Source: Verrucomicrobiia bacterium
Lineage (GTDB): Bacteria; Verrucomicrobiota; Verrucomicrobiia; Verrucomicrobiales; DEV007
Assembly: GCA_020439945.1 (NCBI GenBank)
Contig: JAGRPB010000006.1
Coordinates: 1 to 64,000 of the forward strand
DNA length: 64,000 bases
Direction: 5' to 3'
Shown: positions 43,066 through 54,700 of the stretch, piece by piece
Layout of the letters: each line of letters opens with the position of its first letter
How positions within the stretch are numbered: the stretch's first letter is position 1
Translations under genes and position numbers: made by a program
Notes under the pieces: generated by a model
Told to the model about the DNA's origin: nothing
The model's input: only the letters and a program-made list of their open reading frames with translations
Database searches by the model: none

Positions 43066-44334
43066 ATCGTTTCCTCCCTGCTCCAGATTTACCGCATCGG
43101 TGTCCTGATCGCCATTGTCTGGCTGATCCGCGAACATCACGTCCGCCTGATGGTGCAGGGCGATCGACCGATCACGGTCAGCGAAGTGAAAGCGTTCCTC
43201 CCGGAGGCCCATCGGCTGGTGCCTGATCCCTCGCCCAAGGCGGGACTGTTTGTCCGGAACCAGTCTGGTGACACGATCGGCTACGCCGCGCGAACCATGC
43301 CGCGGTCGCGCGAGATCACCGGTTACTCGGGACCGACGGACGCCCTCATCGTCTTCGGTCCCGAGGAGAAATTGCTCGGTGTCGCCATCCGGCACAGCTA
43401 CGACACGCCGAGCCATGTCGAGGACGTGAAATTCGATCTCCTTTTCATGGAAAACTGGAACGGCCGAAGCTGGGACGAGATCGCCGCCATCGAGGACCTG
43501 AATGAAGCGGGCATCTACGCCGTCTCCGGAGCCAGCCGAACCAGCGAAGCTCTCGCCGAGAGCATCGGGCACCGGCTTCGCGCGGGAATGCCGGACCAGA
43601 ACGCGGCGGCGGGCCCCAGATTTCGCGTTCGCTGGCAGGATGACACGCTCGTCGGAATCGTCATTCTCGGCTCGCTCTTCGCGTTCTGGAAACAACCGGA
43701 ATTTCAGCGGCTTCGCCCGTGGTTCCATGTTGCGGTGTTCCTCGTGTTAGGCTTCGTGCTGGGCGATCTGCTGGCGCAAAGTCTCTTCCTTGGCTGGGCC
43801 GAAACCGGCATCCCGTGGCGCACCACGCCCGGCTTGGTGCTACTGGCTGCGGCCGCCTTTGTCGTCCCGTGGATCACGCGGGTGCCGCTCTACTGCACCT
43901 GGATCTGTCCGCACGGCCACGCCCAGCGATGGCTGATGAAGGTCGTACCCGCCCGATGGACTCTCAAACTCGACGATGCCGCCAAACCGCTGCTTAAAGC
44001 GATCCCCGTTCTCCTGCTGATCATCGTCCTTCTGGTTTCTTTTCTACAACTGCCTTTCGATCTCGCGGGAATCGAGCCCTTCGACGCCTACCTCATCAAA
44101 TCGGCCGGAAAGGCCACCATCGGCGTTGCCTTCGCCGGGCTGGCGCTGTCCCTGATCATTCCCATGGCCTACTGCAAGTATGGTTGCCCCACAGGACTGT
44201 TGCTCGCCTTCGTTCGCCGTCACGCCAGCGAAAATCGTCCCGGCCTTCGTGACGGAATCGCCCTGGGATTCCTCGCCCTCGCTTTCTGCCTGTATCATTT
44301 CCACGAGCCCATTACCCAATGGTTGATGGGTTGA
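43066..44334 (+). CDS. NosR/RnfG-like FMN-binding, CxxxCP Fe-S membrane protein with doubtful start codon
   Basis: The protein has an N-terminal membrane helix (LLQIYRIGVLIAIVWLI), a periplasmic FMN-binding domain with attachment-like SGASRTSEAL, then further helices with two cysteine motifs, YCTWICPHG and YCKYGCPTG (Cx3CP), like the 4Fe-4S loops of NosR/NirI. The assembly passes electrons across the membrane to a periplasmic reductase. The only in-frame ATG, at 43150, would cut off the first helix; upstream codons back to a stop at 43054 are GAT, CAC, GCC, ATC, GTT, so initiation at ATC 43066 or CTG 43078 is implied. Length is then about 422 residues. No partner reductase is adjacent. Confidence 0.7.
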   Translation: MVSSLLQIYRIGVLIAIVWLIREHHVRLMVQGDRPITVSEVKAFLPEAHRLVPDPSPKAGLFVRNQSGDTIGYAARTMPRSREITGYSGPTDALIVFGPEEKLLGVAIRHSYDTPSHVEDVKFDLLFMENWNGRSWDEIAAIEDLNEAGIYAVSGASRTSEALAESIGHRLRAGMPDQNAAAGPRFRVRWQDDTLVGIVILGSLFAFWKQPEFQRLRPWFHVAVFLVLGFVLGDLLAQSLFLGWAETGIPWRTTPGLVLLAAAAFVVPWITRVPLYCTWICPHGHAQRWLMKVVPARWTLKLDDAAKPLLKAIPVLLLIIVLLVSFLQLPFDLAGIEPFDAYLIKSAGKATIGVAFAGLALSLIIPMAYCKYGCPTGLLLAFVRRHASENRPGLRDGIALGFLALAFCLYHFHEPITQWLMG

Positions 44335-44362
44335 TCTGACATCTGAAATCCATTTTATCGCG

Positions 44363-44809
44363 ATGGCTACTCCGATTCGCCGGTCCCGATGGCTAACCCT
44401 GGCCCTGCCGATCCTGCTCCTGATGGTCGCAGTGATCGTCATGACCATTCCGCTTCGAAACGCCATCGAGACGCGCCGTTTCGAGATCCAAAGCAAAGAC
44501 ACCATACTCGAAATTCAGCGCGCCCTGCAGGACTATCACGTCGAGGAGGAAATCTATCCGCGTCGCACGCCCATGACCGGCGCCCAGTTGATCCAGTTTC
44601 TCATCGACGCCGGCCATCTTAAGAATCCCCCCCTCAATCCCTGGACCCGCGAGCCCTACCGAATCGAAGACTCGACCCAACCCGACGGCATCACCTACCA
44701 CACCGACGAACTCGCCGAGACCTACGCCCTCGAATCACGCGGCCAGGATCCCGCATCCGACTCCCTCACCTGGCAACTCGACAGCACCGAGCATCATTCG
44801 CTGGAGTAG
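44363..44809 (+). CDS. Pseudopilin GspG-like membrane protein
   Basis: The 148-residue product has one N-terminal helix (WLTLALPILLLMVAVIVMTI) and a C-terminal domain close to type II secretion GspG: ILEIQRALQDYHVEEEIYPR, NPPLNPWTREPYRIED and a YALES segment. However, the classical prepilin-peptidase site (G followed by FTLxE) is not visible before the helix; the N-terminus is basic (TPIRRSR). No other secretion gene is nearby, so it is either an orphan minor pseudopilin or a domain reused for another purpose. Confidence 0.62.
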   Translation: MATPIRRSRWLTLALPILLLMVAVIVMTIPLRNAIETRRFEIQSKDTILEIQRALQDYHVEEEIYPRRTPMTGAQLIQFLIDAGHLKNPPLNPWTREPYRIEDSTQPDGITYHTDELAETYALESRGQDPASDSLTWQLDSTEHHSLE

Positions 44810-44813
44810 AGGT

Positions 44814-44834
44814 GCTGTTAGCTGTTAGCTGTTG
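44814..44834. repeat. Three 7-bp tandem repeats
   Basis: GCTGTTA, GCTGTTA and GCTGTTG follow one another directly in the short gap between the pseudopilin-like and CBM9-like genes. Confidence 0.6.
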
Positions 44835-44876
44835 GCTTGAAAGCGCCCCATCTTCGATCTTCCAACTCCCATCTTC

Positions 44877-44894
44877 GCGGGCGCACGCGCCCGC
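44877..44894 (+). promoter_or_regulatory. GC-rich hairpin just upstream of the CBM9-like gene
   Basis: GCGGGCGC and GCGCCCGC form an 8-bp perfect stem with a 2-nt loop (AC), ending 9 bp before the ATG at 44904. There is no U-run, so a terminator is unlikely; the stem would hide the ribosome-binding region. Confidence 0.5.
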
Positions 44895-44903
44895 TATCTC
44901 CCC

Positions 44904-45524
44904 ATGAAACGCTACCTCGTACACCGCGCCTCGGACTCCACGCCTGAACTCGACTGGAGCGTTGCTGAGACTCTCACCGATTTCACCTTTCCCTGGGAAG
45001 ACCGCGAGCCATCGCCAACGGAGTTTCGGGCTCTGTGGACGGAAAAGGCGCTGCACTTTCGCTTCGATTGCGTCGATGACGATCTCGTCCTCGCCGAGGG
45101 AAAAGACGACGCCGAGAAAGTCATCGGTTCCGACCGGGTCGAGCTCTTCCTCGCCCCGGATTTGGACCTGAAGCCCTACCATGGCCTCGAGATGGACCCC
45201 CGCGGCGCCGTGCTCGATTACGCCGCCCGCTATCATCGCGAATTCGACTGGGACTGGCAATGCGACGGTCTTTCCCTCCAGACCGGGATCGATGGTGATC
45301 GCTACCACGTAATCGGTTCGATTCCCCTCTCGACACTCTTGTCGCTCGGGGTCCTCAGACCCGACTCCAGGGAATTCTTCGCCGGCGTCTACCGAGCCGA
45401 GTTCTCGCACCGCCCCGACGGCGAAATCCACCAAGGCTGGATGGCCTGGATCGACCCAAAAACCGAGAAGCCCGACTTCCACGTTCCCGCGTCATTCGGA
45501 GTGTTTGAAATGGCTGGTTTTTAA
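44904..45524 (+). CDS. CBM9-like carbohydrate-binding protein
   Basis: A 206-residue protein without signal peptide. The pattern WTEKALHFRFDCVDDDL, GSDRVELFLAPDLDLKPYHGLEMDPRGAVLDY and GSIPLSTLLSLG followed by WMAWIDPKTEKPDFHVPASFG matches the DOMON-like CBM9 fold that binds sugar chain ends. As it is cytoplasmic by prediction, its ligand would be an internal sugar, or export is by another route. Remarkably, a degenerate copy of its last third occurs at 56690-56815, beyond the giant gene. Confidence 0.72.
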   Translation: MKRYLVHRASDSTPELDWSVAETLTDFTFPWEDREPSPTEFRALWTEKALHFRFDCVDDDLVLAEGKDDAEKVIGSDRVELFLAPDLDLKPYHGLEMDPRGAVLDYAARYHREFDWDWQCDGLSLQTGIDGDRYHVIGSIPLSTLLSLGVLRPDSREFFAGVYRAEFSHRPDGEIHQGWMAWIDPKTEKPDFHVPASFGVFEMAGF

Positions 45525-45721
45525 CCAACTTGCGGGCATTTTGCATCAATACTGATTAAGTTAAATTTTGAGTGGACACGACCTGCTCGATCGGTCAGCC
45601 TGTTCTGCAAATACCCGCAAAACCGTCATTCCGGATTCCGTGGGAGAAATGGCGGAAATGACCGACCGACAAAATCACCTTGGCTCGACGAGACAGTTTG
45701 TTGCCGAAGAAAACCCTTTCC

Positions 45722-48700
45722 ATGTTTTTGCCTCCCACTCCGGCAATCCAGCGTGCTGGAAAGCCCCCATTTGCAGGCCGGTGGGTGCCTTTGATGATGG
45801 CAACCATGGCTTTGGCCGGCGGCGCCCGCATTTCCGATGCGACCGAGTTCGAGGCGACGTTTTCCACAAAATCTGATATCCCCATCACCTCCGCCGGTTT
45901 CGATGGCACCGGCCACATGGTTGATCTGGCCCTCGGTTTCGCCCCTGCCCCGGGCACCACGCTGACGGTGGTCAAGAACACGGAGCTGGGATTCATCCAG
46001 GGAGAATTCGACAATCTCGCCAACGGTCAGCCGGTCGATCTGGATTTCGACGGACGGATCTATCAATTCGTGGCGTGGTACTACGGAGGCAGCGGCAACG
46101 ATCTGGTGCTGGCTCCGCGCTACACCGGGCTCGCCGCCTGGGGACACAACAACTGGGGGCAACTCGGGGACAATACCACGACAGGCAGATTGGCGCCCGT
46201 TTCGGTGGATCAAAGCGGCGTCCTCGACGGTCTGTCACTTGTCGCCATCTCCACCGGGGAGCTCCACAGCCTCGGTCTCTGCTCCGATGGCTCCATCGTT
46301 GCTTGGGGATACAACGACTACGGCCAGCTCGGCGACAACTCCACAACGCACCGACATGTCCCGGTGCTCACAGACCAGAGCGGTGTCCTCGCCGGGAAGA
46401 CCGTGGTGGCGATCTCCGCCGGAAATGACCACAACCTCGCCCTCTGCTCGGATGGAACCCTCGTGGCCTGGGGACAAAACGACTACGGCCAACTCGGAGA
46501 CGGTTCCACGACGGACCGACTCGCCCCCGTGCTCGTGGACCAAAACGGCGCGCTCGCCGGGAAATCCATCATCGCCATCGAGGCCTGCCTCTATCACAGC
46601 GTCGTTCTGTGTTCCGATGGCACCCTCGTGGCCTGGGGCAGGAATGATGATGGCCAACTCGGGGACAACTCCAACACGGACCGCATCGTTCCAGGGCTCG
46701 TCGATCAGAGCGGCGTGCTGGCTGGCAGATCAGTCGTCGCCCTGAGCTCAGGCAATAGCCACAATCTCGTTCTCTGTTCCGACGGCACCATCGCCGGATG
46801 GGGGGGCAACTCTCGCGGCCATCTCGGCGACGACAGTACCATAGACCGCACCTCCCCTGTCCTCGTCGATCAAAGCGGCGTCCTGCTGGGCAAAAACGTG
46901 GTTTCCATCTCCACCGCTTCCTATACTTCGTTCGCCCTATGCGCCGACGGCACCCTCGCCGCCTGGGGATCCAATCACTTTGGTGTCCTGGGATACGGCT
47001 ACCTTTCGGAACAACATGTTCCGGTGCTGGTCGATCGGAGTGGAGTCCTGGCCGGAAAGACGGTCATATCCGTGGAAGGTGGGGGATTTCACAGCCTGGC
47101 TCTCTGTGCCGACGGCACTCTCGCTGCTTGGGGATACAACTTCTTCGGACAAGTCGGCGACAATTCCGGCATCGACCGCTACGTCCCCGTTCTCGTCGAT
47201 CGAGGCGGCATTCTCTCCGGCAAGACGGTGATCGGACTCTCCGGGGAATACGTTCATTCCTTGGCGCTCTTCGCGGCAGTTCCGGACATCGCGGTGGAGC
47301 ACCCGGTCGGCATCGAACTCACCGGCGGTAACGACTTCCTCGATTTCGACACCGACGTCCTGGTCGGCTCCACGGTGGAAAAGACCGTGACGATCCGGAA
47401 CATCGGCGGAGCGCCTCTCCGTGATGTGGCGATCCACATCGACGGCGTCGATGCCGCGGATTTCGGTATCGCCGTCAGCCCACCGACGGAGATCGCACCC
47501 CGGCGAACGGCTGGCTTCACGGTGACCTTCACCCCTTCGTCAACCGGGGCGAAGACGGCAGCGCTCCACCTCACGAGCAACGATGACGACGAGAACCCAT
47601 TCGATATCGACCTCACAGGCGCGGGCGATCTCCCGGAGATCGGCGTGGAGCACCCCGCTAACTTCGATCTCACCGACGGTAGCGCCTCCATCGACTTCGG
47701 GGAGGTCACCGTGGATGGGGTCGCCATCGAGAGGATTTTCTCCGTGCGAAATTCGGGCGGCGCCAAACTCATCGACCTGGCGCTCTCCATCGATGGCACC
47801 GACGCGGGAGATTTCCACGTCCTCAGTCCCTCGGATGCCGAGGTGGCGCCCGGTGCCTCGACCACCTTTGCGGTGGCCTTCTCGCCCACCTCTCCCGGGG
47901 CAAAGACGGCCACCCTCCATCTCGCGAACAACGACCCCGACGAGGCCCCTTTCGACATAGACCTCCTCGGCAGTCGGGCGATCGGCAATGTCCTCTCGGC
48001 CACTTACCAGACCGGTTCTGAAGCACCACTCACGACGGCCGGTTTCACCGCGACCGGCAATACCGCGGAACTCACGATAAATTTCGCCCCTCCACCCGGA
48101 ACGACCCTGACATTGGTAAATAACACGAAGCCGGGATTCATCGAGGGAGAGTTCGCCAATCTCGCCAATGGTCAACCGGTCGATCTCGACTTCGGCGGCG
48201 TCTCCTACCCGTTTGTCGCCTGGTATTACGGCGGTGACGGAAACGATCTGGAACTTCGCTGGCGCCTCACCGGACTGGCGGCCTGGGGAAGCAACGACCG
48301 AGGTCAACTCGGTGACGGGACGAGAACCAATCGGCGTTCCCCCAACAACGTCGATCTCTCGGGGGTCCTGGCGGGAAAAACCGTCGTCCAGGTCTCGGCG
48401 GGAAGGGAACACACCCTCGCGCTGTGCTCCGACGGGTCCGTCGTCTCCTGGGGAAGCAACGGCGCCCGTCAGTTGGGAGACTATTCGACTTCGGACCGAT
48501 GGACCCCAGTTCTTGTGAACACCGAAGACGGCGTCAGCGCCTTGCACGGCAAAACGGTCGTCCAGATCGCGGCGGGAAACCTTTTCAGTCTCGCGCTCTG
48601 CTCGGATGGTTCGATCGCTGCCTGGGGACACAACAATTCAGGTCAGCTCGGCACGGGTACCGAGCTCTATGCCCTTGTACCAGCGCCCTTGGCCGTCGAT

Positions 48701-51700
48701 CAATCAGGAGTTCTGCTGGGGAAAAGAGTGGTTCGAATCGAAGCGGGTTCCTCCCATTCTCTCGCTCTCTGCGACGATGGAACGGTCGCCGCCTGGGGCA
48801 GTAACACGAGTGGTCAACTCGGAGATAATCTCGCAACCTACACTAAAAGTCCGCTTCCTGTGCTGGTCGATACCGCCGAAGGTTCCAGTGCCCTCCACGG
48901 AAAACTCGTAGTTTCCATAGCCAGCGGAGGAGGATCGACCCTGGCCTTGTGCGCGGACGGCACCGTCGCGGCATGGGGTACCAACTACTATGGGCAGTTG
49001 GGAACTGGAACCGTCACCAACGAGCCTTCGCCTGTGCTGGTGGACATGGCGAGCGAAGCCAGTGCCCTCCGGGGCAAGAAGGTCGTGTCACTCTCGATGT
49101 CGGGGAGCCACGGTCTCGCCCTTTGCTCGGATGACACCCTCTCGGCCTGGGGCAGGAACGACTACGGACAGCTCGGCGACAACCAGATCGGCACTTCCAA
49201 CATCCTCTTTCCCATTCCTGTCCTGCAGACCCCACCCAGCTCCCTTGCCGGAAAGTCGGTCACCACGGTTTCGAGTGGCTCTCTGGCCAGTTTCGCCCTC
49301 TGTGCGGATGGGTCCGTTTCTTCATGGGGACACAATTTGTCCGGGGTCCTGGGCCAGGCTGGAAACGGGGACTCGAACATCTTCCGGTTCCCCTCCGCCA
49401 TTGACGATCTCCAGGGAAGAAGCGCCCTGGCGGGAGTCCGGGTGATCGAGATCGGGCGAACCAACGAGTCCAATGACCACACCATCGTCATCTATGCCGG
49501 AGCCCCGGATATCACCGTCAAGGACTCTGGAGACGACTATCTTCTCACCGGGAATTCCACCCTGACTTTCGGGCAACAGGTCCCCGTGGGAGATCACGAT
49601 GACCTGTCGATCACCGTGCGGAATGAAGGAATCGTCGACCTGACCGATCTCGACATTGCCTTCATCGGGAACCACCCCGGCGATTTCTCCATCGTCGACC
49701 CGCTTCCTTCCACCCTGGCTCCAGGCGATAGCGCCCAAGTAACGATACGATTCTCTCCCAACTGGGACGGAACCCGGACAGCAACCCTTTCCATTCACTC
49801 GAACGACTTCGATACCCCGGAGTTTGTCATCGATCTGGAGGGAGGCGGCACCCTTCCCAGGATCGAAGTCCTGGACGATAGCGGCACCGCGATGGCGGAC
49901 GGCCAGCCCCTCGATTTTGGATCACCAGCCCTCGCGGGAGCCCGATCGGAACAAGTGCTGACAATTCGCAATGCCGGAGAATCCGATCTCCTGATTTCCC
50001 AGTTCTCGATCGAAGGAGCGGACGCCACTTCCTTCAGCGTCCTCGACTCGTGGGCGGTCCCGATTCCTCCCAGCGGCAGTCGAATGATCGCTCTCCAATT
50101 TTCCCCAACCGGAGGTGACCCGAAAACCGCAACGCTTCGGATCGGCAGCAATGCCAAGAACGACGCCCTTTTCGAAATCGGACTGGCAGGGACCGGGGCA
50201 TTGGAAACCCAACTCGAAGCCCGACTGCTGGCATCGGGCTCTCCCCCGCTCTCTTCGCCGGGGTTCGACGCCTCGGGAAAGACGGTGAATCTGACTCTCG
50301 AATTCGAACCGCCGCCCGGCTCGAGGATCCCGATCATCGAGAACACCGGCATCGGACCGATCCAGGGCAGTTTCTCCAACCTGACAAACGGCCAGCCGGT
50401 CGATCTGGCGTTTGGAGGGAGGACCTACTCGTTCATCGCCTGGTATCATGGGGGTGACGGTAACGACCTCGTCCTCCTCTGGCGGGAGTCCGGACTGGCC
50501 GTCTGGGGCAGCAACAACCAAGGTCAACTCGGCCTCGGAAACCCCGGGAACCGGAAGACCCCTGATCTGGTCGAAGACGACGGCTTGCTGGCGGGAAAAA
50601 CGATCGTCCAGGCGGCTACCGGATACGCGCACAGCCTGATCCTCTGCTCGGATGGAACTGTCTTGGCGTTCGGTGACAACAATTACGGACAATTGGGCGA
50701 CGGAACCAACTCCGACCGCGACGTGCCTGTCATGGTTGACTTCGGAAGCGAATTCGCCGGCAAACAGGCCATCGCCGTCACCGCCGGCGGTTACCACAGC
50801 CTCGCCCTCTTTTCCGATGGCAGCCTCGCCGCATGGGGATTGAACGGTTCGGGACAACTCGGAATCGGAACGACGGAGAACAGCGTCGTTCCGGTTCTCA
50901 TCGATCCCGCCCTCGGCGCACTTGCCGGCCACCATGTCATCCTGGTGGACGCGGGTTTCAATCATACCATGGCGCTGTGCGAGGATGGATCGGTGAAGGG
51001 TTGGGGGTCCAACTTCGTGGGAACCCTTGGCGATGGCACCTTCGATTACCGGAGTGTTCCGATCTCGATCGATGGGGGCGACCTGGCCGGCCGACGAATC
51101 AAAAGGCTCGTGACCGGGAACGATCATGCGCTCGCCCTCGACACGAACGGTCTTCTCGTCGCCTGGGGGCGGAATCACCATGGCCAGTTGGGAAGCGGAG
51201 ACACCAACTCCCCTGGTTACGTCCCGATGACCGTCGATGCGAGCGGTGTCTTGGCCGGAAAAGAAATCGCGACCATCTCCGCCGGGAACGCATGCAATCT
51301 GGTCACCACCGGGGACGGCGGGATGGTCTCGTGGGGAGACAATGCTCAAGGAAAACTCGGTGATGGCACCGAGCTTGATCGATACTCACCGGTTGAGATC
51401 GCCGCCAACGGCATTCTCGCCGGGAAGATCGCCGTTGCTCCCAGTATCGGAAACACCGCCAGCATGGCCATCTGCTCCGATGGATCCGTCGCGACCTGGG
51501 GTACCAGCTTCGCCGGCGCACTGGGTGCCGGCGACGTGACCCAGAGAACTCTGCCGGGCCCGCTGCTGGATCCCGTCCACCTGCTCGACAACGCATTTCC
51601 AAAATACTCGGAACCCACCCCCAAGGGTGATCATCGGCTCATGGTCATCCCGCTTGTCGCCCAACTGGAAATCCGGGATCAAAACGGCGATCTCCTGACC

Positions 51701-54700
51701 AGCGGAGAATCCACGATCGATTACGGTTCCATGGCTCTGTCGGGAACGGCGAAAACTTTGAACCTGTCGATTCGCAACACGGGCACAAGAAGCCTGTCCG
51801 GTATTCAGCTCGCGATCACGGGCCCGGATGCGGCCGAGTTCCAGGTAAATACTCCTCCAGCCACGACCCTCGGAGTAGGTGAAAGTTCGTCCATGACGGT
51901 TCGGTTCTCCCCCAGCGACGGTGAGGCCAAGTCCGCGGTGTTGCGCCTCGATTCCAATGAGATGTCCCTGGATCCGGTCGAAATCGCAATCATCGGGAAC
52001 GGCTCCCATTCCCAGCTGCTCACCGCGACCTATCCCGATGAACATGCGATTCCCCTGTCTACCGAGAATCTCACGCTCACCAGTCAGACGGTGGATCTCA
52101 GCCTGAACTACGCTCCGTCAGCGGGAACCATTCTCACGGTGGTTGAAAACTCTGGCACGCAATTCATCCAGGGAGAATTCGCCAACCTCGCCAATGGTCA
52201 ATCGGTCGATCTCGAGTTCGAGGGCCTTTCCTACCCGTTTGTGGCCTGGTACTACGGAGGTGATGGCAACGACCTGGTCCTGTGGTGGCGCGACACGGTG
52301 GTGGGTGCGTTTGGGATCAACTACGATGGAGAATTCGGGAACAATGAGATCGAGGATCGTTTTGGACACGCGCCTCCCACTGTCCCGAGACCCACCGATC
52401 CGTCTCCCCCGCCTCCCAAACAGTTCCTCGTCAATCAGGACGCCGGACTCAGTGCCCTGCACGGGAAAACGGTGATCGCGGTGGAGAACAGCACGTCCTT
52501 CAGTCTGGCACTCTCTTCCGATGGCTCGTTGGCGGCCTGGGGAAAGAATGATGTCGGCCAGCTTGGTGACGGCTCTCTCGAATCCCGGCTCGTTCCTGTG
52601 GCGGTCGAAACCGGTGGCGTCCTGGCGGGAAAAACGGTCGTTTCGGTCGTGACCGGAAACCGGCATTGCCTGGCGCTCTGCTCGGACGGAACCCTGGCAG
52701 CGTGGGGAAGCAATGAATTCGGCCAACTCGGAAATGGAACCGGCGTGTCCAGCAGTGTGCCGGTGCAAGTCGATCAGAGCGGTGTCCTTGCGGGAAAAAG
52801 CGTCGTCGCCATCGCCGCAGCATCGCTCCACAACCTGGTCCTGTGCTCGGATGGCACCTTGGTGGCCTGGGGCGGAAATTACTATGGCCAATTGGGCAAT
52901 GGGAATCTCGACGATCAATCGCTTCCCGTGGCGGTGGATCAAACCGGCGTGCTGGCGGGAAAAACGATCGCCAGGATCGCCGTCGGCGGAGGCAACCAGT
53001 TCACCTTCTGGAGGAGTGGCTTTTCTTTCGCTCTCTGCACGGACGGCAGTATCGCCAGTTGGGGAGCGAACTGCGAGGGGCAACTCGGAATCAACAGTGC
53101 CGATGGAAGGCAGGTGTCATTGATTGCCCGGGCTACCCCGACACTGGTCAATCGGGACGAGGGAGTGAGCGCCCTCTTCGACAAAACCCCAATCGAGATT
53201 ACCGCTGGTGCGGCTCACGCTCTGGCCCTTTGCAGCGACGGAACTCTGGTAGCCTGGGGAGACAACGAAGGGTGGCAAATGGGCGACGGTTCGCTCACGA
53301 CTATCCCTCCCTACGGCAAATTGGCTCCAGCCCGGGTGAGTCGTGACGCCGGAGTCAGCTACCTCTTCGACCACGAAGTGTCCAAAATCGGAGCGGGATT
53401 CGTCTCCGGGCGGGTCCTATGCACGGATGGCACATTTGCTTCCTGGGGAGGCGAAGTCCTGGGAAAAGAAGAAGAAACCTACGTTCCCGCCCCGCTTTCC
53501 GACAACGGAGCCGTCGCCGGGCACTATGTCATGGGCATCGATGCCAACGGATCGGACGCATCGCACGCTCTCACGATCGTCGCGGCGGCACCAGAAATTG
53601 ATGTGGCGACTCAGGAGGGAACCCGACTTACCAACGGTACGGGAACGATCCAATTCGAAGATATCGTCATCCAAGGAGCCATCGACGATCAGAACCTCTT
53701 GATTGGAAACACCGGCTACCAGGCTCTTACCCAATTCGCCATCGAGTTCGCTGGCCCGAATGCTTCTGATTTCAGCATCGTGACTGATCTGCCCACCGCG
53801 ATGAATTTCGGAGACATTGCCACCTTGGGAATTCGATTCGATCCCGTCCCGGGAGAACTGGGTCTCCGGGAAGCAATCCTGCGAATCTTCAGCAGCGATC
53901 TGGATGACCGCCCCTTTGAAGTAGCACTCAACGGCATGGCCAAGTCAGGGGCGCACGCTGAATTGGGAGCGGCCGTCGAAATCGATTTGAGCTCAATCGC
54001 CCTCGGCCCCGGTGAACAGCTTCGAGTCGTAGGGCTGCCGCCAGGGCTAACGTTTGAAGCAGATCCCATTCCCCGAGTGGTGGGCACCGCCTTCGGCCCT
54101 GAACGCGTTGGCGGGGTCCGTATCCTGATCATTTCCGAAGGAAAAGTAATTCGATCGATCCCCCTGGAACTGTCCGTTTCCCCGCATCGCCTCTCGAATT
54201 CCTACGAAGTCCTGCTCGAGGACGCCGGACTGCCGGTCGGAAAACTCAAACTTCGAATCAACCCTCCTAATCCACGCAGACCGTCACCGATATACACCGC
54301 CGTCCTCCAACTGGCGGATGCGCCGCGCCGCGTGAGCCGAGGCATGCTCGATGTCCTGGATGGGGAATCCCAGACGCTCTCGATCCCCTTTCCCGCCATG
54401 GGTAACGCCTTTCCCGAATTCGCGATCGACCTGCTGCTGGACCCCGATTCCGATCTGGTCTCCGGAGCAGCCACCAGTCCGGATTCAGAGATCACGGCCC
54501 GCGGATTCCGCTTGCTCGAACCAGGGCGATGCCCAAGATCAGCTCCCCGATTTACCTTGGGATTATCGCCCGAATCAAACGGCGACCGCGTATCGGTCCC
54601 TGCCGGCTTTGGCTACGCACGCGGTAGCATCAATGCCCGCGCCTTGGTGCGCTTGGCTGGGCGTCTTGGCGATTTTCAACCCATTCAGACTGCCCTGTGC

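Noticed and set aside
45538-45560. TTGCATCAATACTG upstream of the giant gene as a third NsrR-type site
   Set aside because: Only the left half matches; spacing and right half do not, so it is not counted.
45722-53940. Regular repeats of about 160 bp as a possible CRISPR or satellite array
   Set aside because: They are codon-level repeats of the RCC1 unit with no identical short repeats and spacers.
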